Part shown: positions 52,979-62,518 of the stretch, piece by piece | Numbering within the stretch: position 1 is the stretch's first letter | How the letters are laid out: the number at the start of each line of letters is the position of its first letter | Assembly: GCF_001598555.1 (NCBI RefSeq) | Contig: NZ_BCZE01000010.1 | Span: 1-64,000 of the forward strand | Direction of reading: 5' to 3' | Source of the DNA: Novosphingobium rosa NBRC 15208 | GTDB taxonomy: Bacteria; Pseudomonadota; Alphaproteobacteria; Sphingomonadales; Sphingomonadaceae | DNA: 64,000 nucleotides | Made by a program: the position numbers and the translations under genes | Notes under the pieces: generated by a model | What the model was told of the DNA's origin: nothing | The model's input: the letters and a program-made list of their open reading frames with translations, nothing else | Database searches by the model: none

Positions 52979-53680
52979 TCAAGTCGTGTAGAGGTTGCAG
53001 GTCGATGGCGTCACGCTGGGCGAAGGGTTGTAGATCATCGAGTAATCGCGCGTGTCGCGCACGATGTAGGACGCGATGTAGTGAATGCGCATCGGCGGCG
53101 CGTAGAGCGTGCCGAACAGCGGCTGATAATCGTAATTGATCTCCACGAACATCACGCCATAGCCCAGCGGCGCGGTCACCGGCGGTGTGGCGTCGCCCAT
53201 CCCGGTCGAGACCGTGCCCGCATTGGCCAGCGAGACCGAGGTGCCCGCCGTGACCGAGGTGGTGCCATAGGAGCTGTCGTAATTGGCGCCGCTGCGCTTG
53301 CCCAGGCAGCGCTGCCAGTGGATGCGCTGCACCGGCACCACATCATAGGACTGGAGCGTATACTCCAGGCTGGAAAGGGTGATGCGGCCATAGGTGGTCA
53401 GTTTGAGCCCGTTGCTCTGCAGCCGCACGCCCGCGAAAATATCGTTGATGTCGGTCTCGCGGATCTGGGTGGTGGCCAGCGTGCTGGAGAGGCCCACGCG
53501 GCTGGCATTGTCGGCCAGCGTCATGGCGGTCTGGCTGACACGCAGCTGGGCAAGGCCGTAATTGGCATATTCGATGCCCCCGCCGCCCAGATACATCAAC
53601 AGCGGCAGCATCAGGGCGAATTCGATCACCGAGGCCGCCGCCTCGTCACGCAGCAGCCTTTTGAACAGAGCGCCCCTCAT
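52979..53680 (-). CDS. TadE-like pilus/secretion protein (distal copy)
   Basis: The 233-aa protein has a short basic N-terminus and one N-terminal membrane helix in the TadE style (RDEAAASVIEFALMLPLLMYL). A pseudopilin-like body ends it. TadE-type proteins are minor pseudopilins, processed by a TadV-like peptidase, in tight-adherence (Tad) pilus machines. Its ATG overlaps the stop of the preceding TadE-like gene (53677-53680). No tad ATPase, secretin or prepilin peptidase gene is present in the window. Confidence 0.8.
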   Translation of the reverse strand: MRGALFKRLLRDEAAASVIEFALMLPLLMYLGGGGIEYANYGLAQLRVSQTAMTLADNASRVGLSSTLATTQIRETDINDIFAGVRLQSNGLKLTTYGRITLSSLEYTLQSYDVVPVQRIHWQRCLGKRSGANYDSSYGTTSVTAGTSVSLANAGTVSTGMGDATPPVTAPLGYGVMFVEINYDYQPLFGTLYAPPMRIHYIASYIVRDTRDYSMIYNPSPSVTPSTCNLYTT

Positions 53681-54273
53681 GTGCAGATCGTGGTGGGCGT
53701 GGGCACGGTCTGGGCGGCGTAGGGCTGGTTTTTCAGAATGGTGGTGGCCGTGATCGTCACCATCTTTGTCCATTTCATCCAGCCTGCGGTGGGAAACAGG
53801 CGTGGATAGGTCATGGTGGCGGTGTAGACCACCGTGTCGCCCGCGCCGCCATTGCCGCTGATCCCGGGGTTGGCGTCCCATGTGCTGTTGCCGTTGACAT
53901 CGGTGAAGCATTCGCCTGGATCGCGCACGCCATTGCCGTTGCTGTCGGTGAAGGGCTCGGGCGAGATGTAGCCATATTGCGCATAGCTCATGCGCGAGGG
54001 ATAGCCGGTGACCCAGGCCGCATTGCGGTTGCCGCCCTGCACGATGGTCAGCACCTGCGCGTCAAGCGTTGCGGAGGTGGAGTTCTGGATCGTGGCATCG
54101 CGCGCGGCCTTTTGCACCGCGCCGCTCAGCAGGGCCTGCATATAGAGCTGATAGGCAAAATCGCAGAGCCCCATGATCAGCAGCAGGGCGATGGGCGCGG
54201 TCATGGCGAATTCGATGGCCGCCGCGCCGCCGCTGGCGCGCCAGAAACGGCGCAGGATCACCCGGCCTTTCAC
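53677..54273 (-). CDS. TadE-like pilus/secretion protein (proximal copy)
   Basis: The 198-aa protein has the TadE-type helix (RASGGAAAIEFAMTAPIALLLIMG) right at the N-terminus and a periplasmic body rich in Thr, Asn and Gly. The start is GTG, overlapping the stop of the VWA/TadG-like gene by four bases (GTGA, 54270-54273), and the 3' end overlaps the next TadE-like gene. A DSNGNGVRDPGE segment resembles a calcium-binding dockerin-like loop and is unusual for the family. Confidence 0.82.
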   Translation of the reverse strand: MKGRVILRRFWRASGGAAAIEFAMTAPIALLLIMGLCDFAYQLYMQALLSGAVQKAARDATIQNSTSATLDAQVLTIVQGGNRNAAWVTGYPSRMSYAQYGYISPEPFTDSNGNGVRDPGECFTDVNGNSTWDANPGISGNGGAGDTVVYTATMTYPRLFPTAGWMKWTKMVTITATTILKNQPYAAQTVPTPTTICT

Positions 54274-56105
54274 TGCGAAATCCTCAGCGCGGCCACCTGC
54301 TTGGCGATGGTGGCGAAGGCATCGTTCAGCCCGGTGCCGCTGGTGGTGGCCAGCGCCTGACCGGTCGAGCTGGCGCAGCTGACCAGCGGGGTGGGCGGCG
54401 TGGTGGCGATCGAGACCGTCCAGATGTTGATGTTGCGCGCCTTGGCGGCGGAACACTCGGCCAGGAAGCGGGCGATGTGGTAATTGGTCAGATTGTTGAA
54501 ATCGCCGCCCGAGACGCGCCGGTCGTAATATTCATTGCCATACATGCCATAGATCTGCGTGTTGGGGGCCATCTGCCCGTCGGTCAGGAACACGACCACC
54601 CGGTTGGGCTGGGTGCGGCCCGTCCAGGCGGCGGTGTCGTTGGCGAAGATGCCGGTGGGCGAAATCAGCCGCGTGCCCCAGATCATGCCGGTATCGTGAT
54701 AGGTGCCGCCGATGGGGCGGAAGTCCGCCGCATTGACATAGGCCGTCACCTGATCGGTCGTCATCGTCTGGAGGCGCGCCACCGGCTTGCCGCAGGTGAC
54801 ATAGCCCTGCTGCATGTAGCTGGCCGTGCCGATGTTGGGGTTGGGGCCGCTGCCCAGCAGATCCAGCAGCGAGGTGGTGTTGGCGGTGCTGGTGAAATTG
54901 TTGCGGGCGTAGAAGACCTCGGGCCACATCGGCTTCCACTGCGTTTTGATGTCGCTGGTGGGCACCAGATCGGGGTCGAGGTCATAGGGCAGGCTGTTGA
55001 TGTTGAAGCTGGAGACGCCCGGCGTGGTGTAGCGCTCTTCGAGGCATCCAGCCCAGGCGCTGGTCACGCCGATCTTGGTGGGGTCCAGCGTGGGCAGGCC
55101 GGTGCTGTAGACGCTTAGATTTTCCGAGACCGGCTGATAGCTGTAGAGAATGGGAATGCCCAGCAGGTTGAGCGTGATGGTGCGGGCATTGTAGGTCCAG
55201 CTGGTGTTGCTGCTGCCCACGCCGCCCACCAGATATTTGGGCGAGATATCCATCACCGCGCGCCCGGCATTGACCGTGGAGCTGTAGGTGACGAAACCAT
55301 AGCGGATATGGCTGCCGGTGTTTGTCGCGGCATTGTTGAGTGTGGTGGCGAAGTTGATCACCGCCGTGCGCAACGCGGAAATGCGCGATCCGCTTTTCTC
55401 CGGCACGTAATAGGCGGTGGAGAGCGGATAGCCCGCGACGCTGGTGTTGCCGCTGGCGGTGCCATCGAGCGGGCGGCTGTAGGTGGTGGTGCCTGCGGCG
55501 CCGACGTAATTGTTGCAGGTGGTGTCGCTGTCGCCGGGCAGACAGGCCATCGACCCGGTGGTGTCCAGCACGAACATCACATCGGTGTCGGGCACGTCGA
55601 GCCGGGCGGTGCAATTGGCCGTCAGCGTGATGGCGCCGAAGCCCAGCATCTTCATGAAGACCGTGGGCACCGTGGCGGTGGCCGTGGCCGTCAACTGCAC
55701 ATCCGCCGTCTTGGAGGGGGTGATGCCGGAACCGGTGACGCCGAACCAGCCATCTTGCAGATTGTTCTTGAAAAAGGCGCTGGCCTGACCGGAGGCGACG
55801 CTGTCGAGCGCGGTTTTGGGCGACATGTCGGTCATGGCGCGGCGCCCGGCCAGCGCGCCCGCGTCGCAGGCCTGCTGCAGGCGGGAGTTGACCACATAGA
55901 AGCGCGCCGCATCGATGGCACAGCCGCAGAAGGCCGCCAGCACGAAGATCATGCCGGCCATCATCAGCATCACATTCCCTGCCTTGTCCTTCCGCAGCCG
56001 TATCAGCAGGGGGAGGGCCTTGCGGGAAGGAGGGCGGGAGGGGGTGGCCGCCACGATAAAGATCGCCTCGCTCTGTTTGCCATCCTCCATGGGTGGCGCG
56101 AGCAT
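54270..56105 (-). CDS. TadG-like protein with VWA domain
   Basis: The roughly 611-aa protein has a TadG-type N-terminal membrane helix (about residues 45-70; KAGNVMLMMAGMIFVLAAFCGC). A large extracytoplasmic VWA domain has MIDAS residues DTTGS (in VMFVLDTTGSMAC) and a later LTDGQMAPN motif. TadG is a tight-adherence pilus accessory; the VWA fold suggests protein binding at the surface. Many cysteines occur in pairs (CLPGDSDTTC), consistent with disulfides. It is the first gene of a three-gene set. The start is uncertain (ATG 56153, 56105 or 56090). Confidence 0.83.
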   Translation of the reverse strand: MLAPPMEDGKQSEAIFIVAATPSRPPSRKALPLLIRLRKDKAGNVMLMMAGMIFVLAAFCGCAIDAARFYVVNSRLQQACDAGALAGRRAMTDMSPKTALDSVASGQASAFFKNNLQDGWFGVTGSGITPSKTADVQLTATATATVPTVFMKMLGFGAITLTANCTARLDVPDTDVMFVLDTTGSMACLPGDSDTTCNNYVGAAGTTTYSRPLDGTASGNTSVAGYPLSTAYYVPEKSGSRISALRTAVINFATTLNNAATNTGSHIRYGFVTYSSTVNAGRAVMDISPKYLVGGVGSSNTSWTYNARTITLNLLGIPILYSYQPVSENLSVYSTGLPTLDPTKIGVTSAWAGCLEERYTTPGVSSFNINSLPYDLDPDLVPTSDIKTQWKPMWPEVFYARNNFTSTANTTSLLDLLGSGPNPNIGTASYMQQGYVTCGKPVARLQTMTTDQVTAYVNAADFRPIGGTYHDTGMIWGTRLISPTGIFANDTAAWTGRTQPNRVVVFLTDGQMAPNTQIYGMYGNEYYDRRVSGGDFNNLTNYHIARFLAECSAAKARNINIWTVSIATTPPTPLVSCASSTGQALATTSGTGLNDAFATIAKQVAALRISQ

Positions 56106-56410
56106 GGCATGGCATGGCCCCTGTTGAGAGCATGCCAGTGGCACCTTCCGCATATGTGCTTAACGTTTGCAGCGCGCCGCTAACCTTGATGAGCGGTCCC
56201 ATCCGGAAGTTGACGGAGATGAGCGGTAGCATGGCACCGTTTTGCCCGCGTCAGGGGGGAGGGAGCGGGTGGGCAGGGTAAGGTATCATGGTGAATGGAG
56301 GCTTGTTTCAGGCCTTTTGTCCATCCTCTCCGCTTTGGAGGGAGCCACTAAGGAACATTCCGGATTTCCGCTGTTTTATGCTGCGTTAGCTCATTTAGGC
56401 AGGATCGATC
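56106..56410. promoter_or_regulatory. Divergent intergenic region of the TadG-like and alpha-amylase genes
   Basis: About 305 bases without a gene separate the divergent starts. GATGAGCGGT occurs twice, near 56187 and 56217, as a direct repeat that could bind a regulator. The stretch from 56350 to 56410 is AT-richer and may hold the amylase promoter. No convincing -35/-10 pair is visible. Confidence 0.4.
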
Positions 56411-57898
56411 ATGGCGGCACGCACTCTGCTTCAGTTCTTCCATTGGTACTATCCCGAGGGCGGCAAGCTCTGGGCCGAGGTGGCGCAAAAGGCGCAGGGG
56501 CTGGCCGAGATGGGTGTCACCGATGTCTGGCTGCCCCCGGCCTATAAGGGGGCCTCGGGCGGGGCCTCGGTGGGGTACGACACCTATGACCTCTTCGATC
56601 TGGGCGAGTTTGACCAGAAGGGCGCCGTGGCCACCAAATATGGCGGCCGCGCCGGGCTGGAAGCGGCGACCAGGGCGTTGAGCGAAGCCGGTCTGCGGGT
56701 GATCCATGACGTGGTCTTCAACCACAAGATGGGCGCGGATGAGAAGGAGCGCGTGCACGTCCACCGCGTCAATCCCGAGGACCGCACCCAGATCGAGGAC
56801 GAGGCCTTCGAGGCCGATGCCTACACCAAATTCACCTTCCCGGGCCGCGCGGGGCAGCATTCGCAATTCGTCTGGGATGTGAAATGCTTTGCCGGGGTGG
56901 ACTGCGTCGAGAACCCCGATGAGCAGGGCGTGTTCCGGCTGGTCAATGAATATGGCGATGGCGAATGGAACGAGGAGGTCGACGACGAGCTCGGCAATTT
57001 CGACTATCTGATGGGCGCCGATGTCGAGTTCCGCAACCGCGCGGTTTACGAGGAATTGAAGTACTGGGGCCGCTGGCTGGCCGATCAGCTGCCGGTGCAG
57101 GGTTTCCGCCTCGATGCCGCCAAGCATATCCCGGCATGGTTCTTCCGCGACTGGGTCGGCCATATGCGCGACACGGTGGACAGCGAGCTTTTCGTCGTCG
57201 CTGAGTACTGGAAGCCCGATATGGAGGCGCTGCGCCAGTATCTCGATCTGGTCGACAAGCAGCTGATGCTGTTTGACGTGGCGCTGCTTCACCATTTCCA
57301 TGAAGCCTCGCGCGCCGGCGCCGATTACGATCTGCGCACCATCTTCGATGGCACGCTGGTCGCCGAAGAGCCCGATCATGCCGTCACCGTGGTGGGCAAT
57401 CACGACACGCAGCCGCTGCAGGCGCTGGAGGCTCCGGTGGAAAGCTGGTTCCAGCCTTTGGCCTATGCGCTGGTGCTGCTGCGCGCGGGCGGCGTGCCCT
57501 GCGTCTTCTACCCCGACCTTTATGGCGCGCAATACAGCGACGCGGGCGGCGATGGCGGCGAATATCAGATCACCATCGAACCCGTGCCCTGCCTGCCGAG
57601 GCTGATCGAGGCCCGCCAGCGCTTCGCCCATGGCGAGCAGACCGACATCTTCGATGAGGCCAGCAGCATCGCCTTTGTCCGCCATGGCACGGCGGATGAG
57701 CCGGGCTGCGTGGTGCTGATCTCCAATGGCGATGAGGCGGGCAAGGTCGTGGAACTCGGCCCGGATCATGCGGGCGCGGGCTTCCGCGATTTTCTCGGCC
57801 ATTGTCAGGAGGAAATCCACGCCGATGAGGAAGGCCGCGTCAACCTGCGGGTGAATGGCGGCAGCGTCAGCGTATGGGTGCGTAGCGACGCGCTTTGA
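56411..57898 (+). CDS. Cytoplasmic alpha-amylase, glycoside hydrolase family 13
   Basis: The 495-aa protein lacks a signal peptide and begins MAARTLLQFFHWYYPEGGKLW, as in the intracellular bacterial AmyA/AmyS group (GH13_5). The four conserved regions are visible: VIHDVVFNHK, GFRLDAAKHI (nucleophile Asp), FVVAEYW (acid/base Glu) and VGNHDTQPL (third Asp). It should cleave alpha-1,4-glucans such as internal glycogen or maltodextrin. The C-terminal region ends in a beta domain. It starts the + strand group continuing with DUF2252, SDR and GH130 genes. Confidence 0.93.
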   Translation: MAARTLLQFFHWYYPEGGKLWAEVAQKAQGLAEMGVTDVWLPPAYKGASGGASVGYDTYDLFDLGEFDQKGAVATKYGGRAGLEAATRALSEAGLRVIHDVVFNHKMGADEKERVHVHRVNPEDRTQIEDEAFEADAYTKFTFPGRAGQHSQFVWDVKCFAGVDCVENPDEQGVFRLVNEYGDGEWNEEVDDELGNFDYLMGADVEFRNRAVYEELKYWGRWLADQLPVQGFRLDAAKHIPAWFFRDWVGHMRDTVDSELFVVAEYWKPDMEALRQYLDLVDKQLMLFDVALLHHFHEASRAGADYDLRTIFDGTLVAEEPDHAVTVVGNHDTQPLQALEAPVESWFQPLAYALVLLRAGGVPCVFYPDLYGAQYSDAGGDGGEYQITIEPVPCLPRLIEARQRFAHGEQTDIFDEASSIAFVRHGTADEPGCVVLISNGDEAGKVVELGPDHAGAGFRDFLGHCQEEIHADEEGRVNLRVNGGSVSVWVRSDAL

Positions 57899-58027
57899 TG
57901 GCATTGCAGAGCCGGGTGCGCGGGGCGTGTCCGGCTCGGTGCAATAATTATGTCTTTTTTATTTCTGCCGTCGCTCTTTTTCCGCCCCTCGCGCATTTCC
58001 TTGTGACATTTGCACAAGGGAGTGGCC

Positions 58028-59239
58028 ATGGAGCACAACGGCGGTGGTTTCGACAACAGCGAAAGGACACTCAGGCTGACCCGCAGCCGCGCGCTCAAGA
58101 TGGCGCGATCCACCCACGCTTATGTGCGGGGCAACACCGCGAAATTCTATGAATGGCTGGCGCAATCGCGCTCGGCACAGCATTTGCCGGATGGCCCGGC
58201 AAGCTGGATCTGCGGCGATTGCCATCTCGGCAACCTTGGCCCGATCGCCGCCGCCGATGGCCAGATCGACATCCAGATCCGCGATCTCGATCAGAGCGTG
58301 ATCGGCAATCCCGCGCATGATCTCATCCGGCTGGGCCTGTCTCTGGCCTCGGCGGCGCGGGGGTCGGACTTGCCGGGGGTGACCACCGCGCGGATGATCG
58401 AAGAGATGGTCGATGGCTATGCCCGCGCCATGGCTCAGGGCGAGGAGGGCGAAACGCCCGAGCCCAATGTGGTGAAGGCCGTCAAGCGGCAGGCGCTGGG
58501 GCGGCGCTGGCGCCATCTGCTCGGCAGGGTGGATGATGGCCACCTGCAATTGCCGCGCGGCAAGAAGTTTTGGCCTCTGGAACCTGCGGAGGACAAGGCG
58601 CTCAAAGCCCTGTTCAAAGAACCCGCCGTGATTGCCATGGTGCTGGCGCTCAAGGGGCGCGATGAAGGCGACCGGGTCAGGCTGCTGGATGCGGCCTTCT
58701 GGAAGAAGGGCTGCAGTTCGCTGGGGCATCTGCGCTATGCCGCGCTGCTGGGCATCGGCGGCACGCGCAGGCAGCCCGCCGATTATGCGCTGATCGATCT
58801 GAAAGAGGCGGTGACGGCGGTGGCGCCTTCCAGCGATCCCGCCGCCATGCCGCAGGATCATGCGCAAAGGGTGGTGGCGGGCGCCATGGCTCTGGCGCCC
58901 AATCTGGGCGAGCGGATGCTGGCCACCCATGTGCTGGGCCGCTGCGTGATGATGCGCGAATTGCTGCCTCAGGATCTGAAGCTGGAGGTGGAGCAATTCT
59001 CGCGCGGAGAAGCGACCAAGGCCGCGCGTTATCTCGCCTATGTGGTGGGTCTGGCCCATGCGCGGCAGATGGACCGGGACGCGCGCCGCTGGTGGCAGGA
59101 TGCCGTGAGGCGGCGGCAAAGCGCCACGCTGGATGCCCCCGGCTGGTTGTGGGAAAGCGTGGTCGACCTCACCGGCATTCATGAGGCGGCTTATCTGGAG
59201 CATTGCCGGGCCTATGCGTTATCGGCGCCGGGCGCCTAG
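58028..59239 (+). CDS. DUF2252 family protein
   Basis: The 403-aa cytoplasmic protein begins MEHNGGGFDNSERTLRLTRSRALKMARSTHAYVRGN and shows WICGDCHLGNLGPIAAADG and IQIRDLDQSVIGNPAHDLIRLGLSL, the signature of DUF2252. Its fold is thought to resemble aminoglycoside phosphotransferase-like kinases, with HLGNLG and DLD as catalytic-like motifs, but function is unknown. The ATG 58028 follows GGGAG at six bases. It lies 129 bases after the amylase gene on the same strand. Confidence 0.85.
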   Translation: MEHNGGGFDNSERTLRLTRSRALKMARSTHAYVRGNTAKFYEWLAQSRSAQHLPDGPASWICGDCHLGNLGPIAAADGQIDIQIRDLDQSVIGNPAHDLIRLGLSLASAARGSDLPGVTTARMIEEMVDGYARAMAQGEEGETPEPNVVKAVKRQALGRRWRHLLGRVDDGHLQLPRGKKFWPLEPAEDKALKALFKEPAVIAMVLALKGRDEGDRVRLLDAAFWKKGCSSLGHLRYAALLGIGGTRRQPADYALIDLKEAVTAVAPSSDPAAMPQDHAQRVVAGAMALAPNLGERMLATHVLGRCVMMRELLPQDLKLEVEQFSRGEATKAARYLAYVVGLAHARQMDRDARRWWQDAVRRRQSATLDAPGWLWESVVDLTGIHEAAYLEHCRAYALSAPGA

Positions 59240-59308
59240 ACGCGGCGCGTTGCGGAACTCTGGTGGAGACGGCCTGTTCCCTCACGCGGAGACCTGATGG
59301 AGGCCTGC

Positions 59309-60067
59309 ATGAGTGATGCCAGCGATGCCCATACCGACCGACCCGGCCTGAAAGGGCGAAAGGCCATCATCACCGGCGGCACCACCGGCATTGGCCGCGC
59401 CATAGCCGTGCTGCTGGCCAGTGAGGGCGTGCAGGTCTTTGTCTGCGGGCGCGATCCCGACCATCTGGCCGATGCTCTGGCCCGTATCCGCGCGGTGGGG
59501 CAGGGCGATGGCATCGCGCTCGATCTGGCCGATGAGGATGGGGTGGAGCGCTTCTTCACCGCCGCCGCACGCGCACTGGGCGCGCCCGATATCGTGATCG
59601 TCAATGCCGCCGTGCCCGCGCAGGGCTTGTCGGCCATGTCGGCGCAGGAGCTGCGTTATGCCGTCGCTGTAGATTTCACGGCCTATCTGCTGAGCGCCCA
59701 TGCCGCTGTCGGGATGTTGGGCGATTCCGGCGATATCGTGCTGATCGGCTCGATGTCGGCCCATGTACTGGGGGGCGGCTCGACAGTCTATGCCGGGATC
59801 AAGGCGGGCATCGCAGGCTTTGCCGAGGCGCTGCGCCGTGAACTTGGCCCCAGGGGTATCAAGGTCTCGCTGGTGGAGCCCGGCAAGACCGGCGCGGATT
59901 TCCAGTATCCCGACATAAGCGCCGAACAACAGCGCGCGATGATCCATGACGAAACCATGCTCCGCGCCGAGGATATCGCCGTCGCCTTGCATTATCTGCT
60001 GACCCAGCCGCGCCGGGCTGTCGTTCAGCAGCTGACCATCACCCCGCGCGGGCAGGAACAGGAGTAG
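59309..60067 (+). CDS. Short-chain dehydrogenase/reductase
   Basis: The protein of about 252 aa is a classical SDR. The NAD(P)-binding TGGTTGIGRA is near residue 24, NAAVPAQG is near the NAG position, and the catalytic residues are in SMSAHVLGGGSTVYAGIKAG (Ser, Tyr, Lys). The substrate is unknown. Two starts are possible: ATG 59297 behind GGAGA and ATG 59309 behind GGAGG; the latter is chosen. It lies between DUF2252 and the GH130-like gene, whose ATG is five bases after its stop, so the two are probably cotranscribed. Confidence 0.88.
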   Translation: MSDASDAHTDRPGLKGRKAIITGGTTGIGRAIAVLLASEGVQVFVCGRDPDHLADALARIRAVGQGDGIALDLADEDGVERFFTAAARALGAPDIVIVNAAVPAQGLSAMSAQELRYAVAVDFTAYLLSAHAAVGMLGDSGDIVLIGSMSAHVLGGGSTVYAGIKAGIAGFAEALRRELGPRGIKVSLVEPGKTGADFQYPDISAEQQRAMIHDETMLRAEDIAVALHYLLTQPRRAVVQQLTITPRGQEQE

Positions 60068-60072
60068 GCGCC

Positions 60073-61200
60073 ATGGAGACGCATCCCTTCGATCAACTGC
60101 TGCTGGCGCCTGACGACATCGACCTGTCACGCTCGCCGCTGGCCGGGCAACTGGGGGTGGAAACCTATGTGCTGGGCGCCTTCAATCCCGGACTGACCCG
60201 GCTGCCGGGTGGCAATCTGCTGATGATGGTGCGGGTGGCCGAGGCGCTGCGCGAACCCATCCATGACGGCCATGTCCACGCCATCCGTTGGGAGGATGGG
60301 CATTATGTGCTGGACGCCTGGCCTCTGGAGCATGCCGACACCGCCGATCCGCGCAAGTTCATGCTGCTGGGCGGCGGCTGGAAGATCATGGCGCTGACCT
60401 CGCTGTCGTGGCTGCTGCCGGTGGAATTGAGCCCCGATGGCACGCGGCGTGTCGCCATCCATTATGACAAGGCCATTGCTCCGCAAAACAGCCTGCAATG
60501 CTATGGCGTGGAGGATGCGCGGATCAGCAAGGTGGGGGAACGCTGGCTGATGACCACCTGCTCGGTCAGCCCGGAGCGGCATTCGACCACGCTCTACACC
60601 TCGGACGATGGGCTGGCCTGGGTCTTTGCCGATATCGTGCTGGACCATCAGAACAAGGATATGCTGATCTTCGAAGGGCTGATCGGCGGGCAGTACTGGG
60701 CGCAGACGCGGCCCCTGGGCGATCTCTATTTCGCCTATCCGCCGGGCAGCGCATGGCGCGCGGGCCCGTCGATCAATCTGGCGACATCGCCCGATGCGCT
60801 GCACTGGAAGCCGCATGCGAAGCCCGGCATTCGCCCCCATGCGGGCACGGTGGCCACGGCGCGCATGGGCGGCGGTGCGCCGCCGATCCTGACCGATGAG
60901 GGCTGGCTGACCTTGTGGCACGGCGTCGAGCCCAAGGAGATCGTGGGCATTTACCGCACCTATTGGTCGCTGCTGGACAGGGACGATCCCACGGTGGTGC
61001 TGCGCAGCGGCGAAGGGCCTCTGCTGGAGGCCGATCCCGACCTTTTGCGCCCCATCGAGCATCAGATCTATCTTCGCGACGTGGTCTTCACCACGGGCAT
61101 TGTCGCAGGGGATGACGGCTTTATCGTCGCCTCGGGCGAGGGCGATCTGGCGTGCCGGATCACCCATATCCCGCGTGCGGCTTTCGGGCTGAAGCCTTAA
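60073..61200 (+). CDS. Glycoside hydrolase family 130-like protein (mannoside phosphorylase fold)
   Basis: The 375-aa protein has a five-bladed beta-propeller layout as in GH130. Typical blocks are FNPGLTRLPGGNLLMMVRVAEA near residue 36, CYGVEDARISKVGERWLMT (with the catalytic-region Asp), FEGLIGGQYW, and GGGAPPILTDEGWLTLWHG. GH130 enzymes phosphorolyse or hydrolyse beta-mannosides. No signal peptide is seen, so it is cytoplasmic. The exact substrate is unknown. Its 3' end overlaps the convergent acyltransferase gene by four bases. Confidence 0.85.
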   Translation: METHPFDQLLLAPDDIDLSRSPLAGQLGVETYVLGAFNPGLTRLPGGNLLMMVRVAEALREPIHDGHVHAIRWEDGHYVLDAWPLEHADTADPRKFMLLGGGWKIMALTSLSWLLPVELSPDGTRRVAIHYDKAIAPQNSLQCYGVEDARISKVGERWLMTTCSVSPERHSTTLYTSDDGLAWVFADIVLDHQNKDMLIFEGLIGGQYWAQTRPLGDLYFAYPPGSAWRAGPSINLATSPDALHWKPHAKPGIRPHAGTVATARMGGGAPPILTDEGWLTLWHGVEPKEIVGIYRTYWSLLDRDDPTVVLRSGEGPLLEADPDLLRPIEHQIYLRDVVFTTGIVAGDDGFIVASGEGDLACRITHIPRAAFGLKP

Positions 61201-62435
61201 AGCCGGGACGCGTGGAGGCGTCCGCCGCTCAGCAATTTCGTGGCCCTGGGGGTGACGCGCATCATCAGATTGCCCAGCGCCACGCTTGCGCCCAGCACCA
61301 TGAAGGGCTGGCCCAGCAGGAACAGCGGATAGGCCGGTGATCCGATGGGGCCGAATATATGGTCGCCGATCAGCGGGCCGAAGAGCCAGATCATGATCAG
61401 ATGCGCGCAGAACATCAAGAACATGTAGGGCTCTATCTTCAGCAGCGGCGCGGCGACCCGGCTGGCGGCCAGTCGCCAGGCGATGGACCAGAAGAAGATC
61501 GCCGTGGCGCAGCGCATCGCCAGATCGATCCCGGCCAGCATCAGCGGATTGTTGTAGCCGCGATCGATGCCCACCACCTCGAGCCACACCTTCGTCGCGC
61601 CGATGGCGAGATAGGGCATCCCCACCAGCAGCAGCGGGCGTGAGGCCATCCACGCCGCCAGGGTGTGCCGCCGCGCCAGCAGACCGGCGATAAAGAACAG
61701 CAGGATAGAGGGACGCTGGAGCACCACCGGAGCCGGGTTCACCGGCATCAGCGACCATGCCATGGCAGCCAGCGCCACGCCGATCAGCACCTTGCTGGGC
61801 AGGCGCACCAGCAGCGGCACGGCCAGCATGCAGACGAACAGGTCGCGCAGGAAGGGGATCTGCACATTGATATCGTTGGGGGTGATGAGGCAGAACAGCT
61901 CGTCGATGGTCCACCACACCGTCGTGGGGCGCGGGGCATAGATCAGCCCGAGATAGGCCGCGCCCGAGACCAGCAGAATGGCCAGCGCGTTCCACAGCAC
62001 CATCGGCAGCGCCACGGTGCGCAGCTTGCCTTGCAGAAAGATCCGCCAGCCGCGTTTGGCGAAAGACGGCCCCACCAGCCAACCCGAGATCATTGAGAGC
62101 AACGGCACCGAACTACGCGCCATCAGATCGATCAGCGCCCAGCGCATCAGCCCTTGCGAAGTGTCGTTGAACAGCTGCAGATCCTGCCCGTTTCGCCCTG
62201 TCCAGGCGTGCACATAGACGATGCCCATGATGCAGATCACCCGCGCGATGCCGATCGCCCGCGACAGGCGCGTCTTTTCGTCGAGCGGGGCCGTCCCGTC
62301 GGACGGGGCCTGCTGGTCGGATGGGGCGGAAGGGGGGACGGAAACGTTGCGCGTATCAATCTTTGTCGCTGAATTCACCGTGTTCCGCCTGTTGCCGCGC
62401 CATGACCATGCTCTGTCTTGTTCGGACAGCTCCAT
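61197..62435 (-). CDS. Acyltransferase 3 family integral membrane protein
   Basis: The 412-aa protein has about ten membrane helices after a polar N-terminus of about 60 residues. The first helix carries ARVICIMGIVYVHAW, with the conserved histidine of acyltransferase-3 (OafA/NodX/WecH) proteins, and a following RSSVPLLSMISGWLVG block is typical. Such enzymes O-acylate polysaccharides or lipids at the membrane. Position in a sugar-enzyme neighbourhood suggests envelope glycan modification. The start may be further in, since the first 60 residues are not conserved. Confidence 0.85.
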   Translation of the reverse strand: MELSEQDRAWSWRGNRRNTVNSATKIDTRNVSVPPSAPSDQQAPSDGTAPLDEKTRLSRAIGIARVICIMGIVYVHAWTGRNGQDLQLFNDTSQGLMRWALIDLMARSSVPLLSMISGWLVGPSFAKRGWRIFLQGKLRTVALPMVLWNALAILLVSGAAYLGLIYAPRPTTVWWTIDELFCLITPNDINVQIPFLRDLFVCMLAVPLLVRLPSKVLIGVALAAMAWSLMPVNPAPVVLQRPSILLFFIAGLLARRHTLAAWMASRPLLLVGMPYLAIGATKVWLEVVGIDRGYNNPLMLAGIDLAMRCATAIFFWSIAWRLAASRVAAPLLKIEPYMFLMFCAHLIMIWLFGPLIGDHIFGPIGSPAYPLFLLGQPFMVLGASVALGNLMMRVTPRATKLLSGGRLHASRL

Positions 62436-62518
62436 GCGCTTTCACTCATCCCGCCGTGTTGATAGGCAGAATTACAAAGCTGCCAAGCGAGGAAAGGTTG
62501 CGTGCCCGGCGTTCTGCG

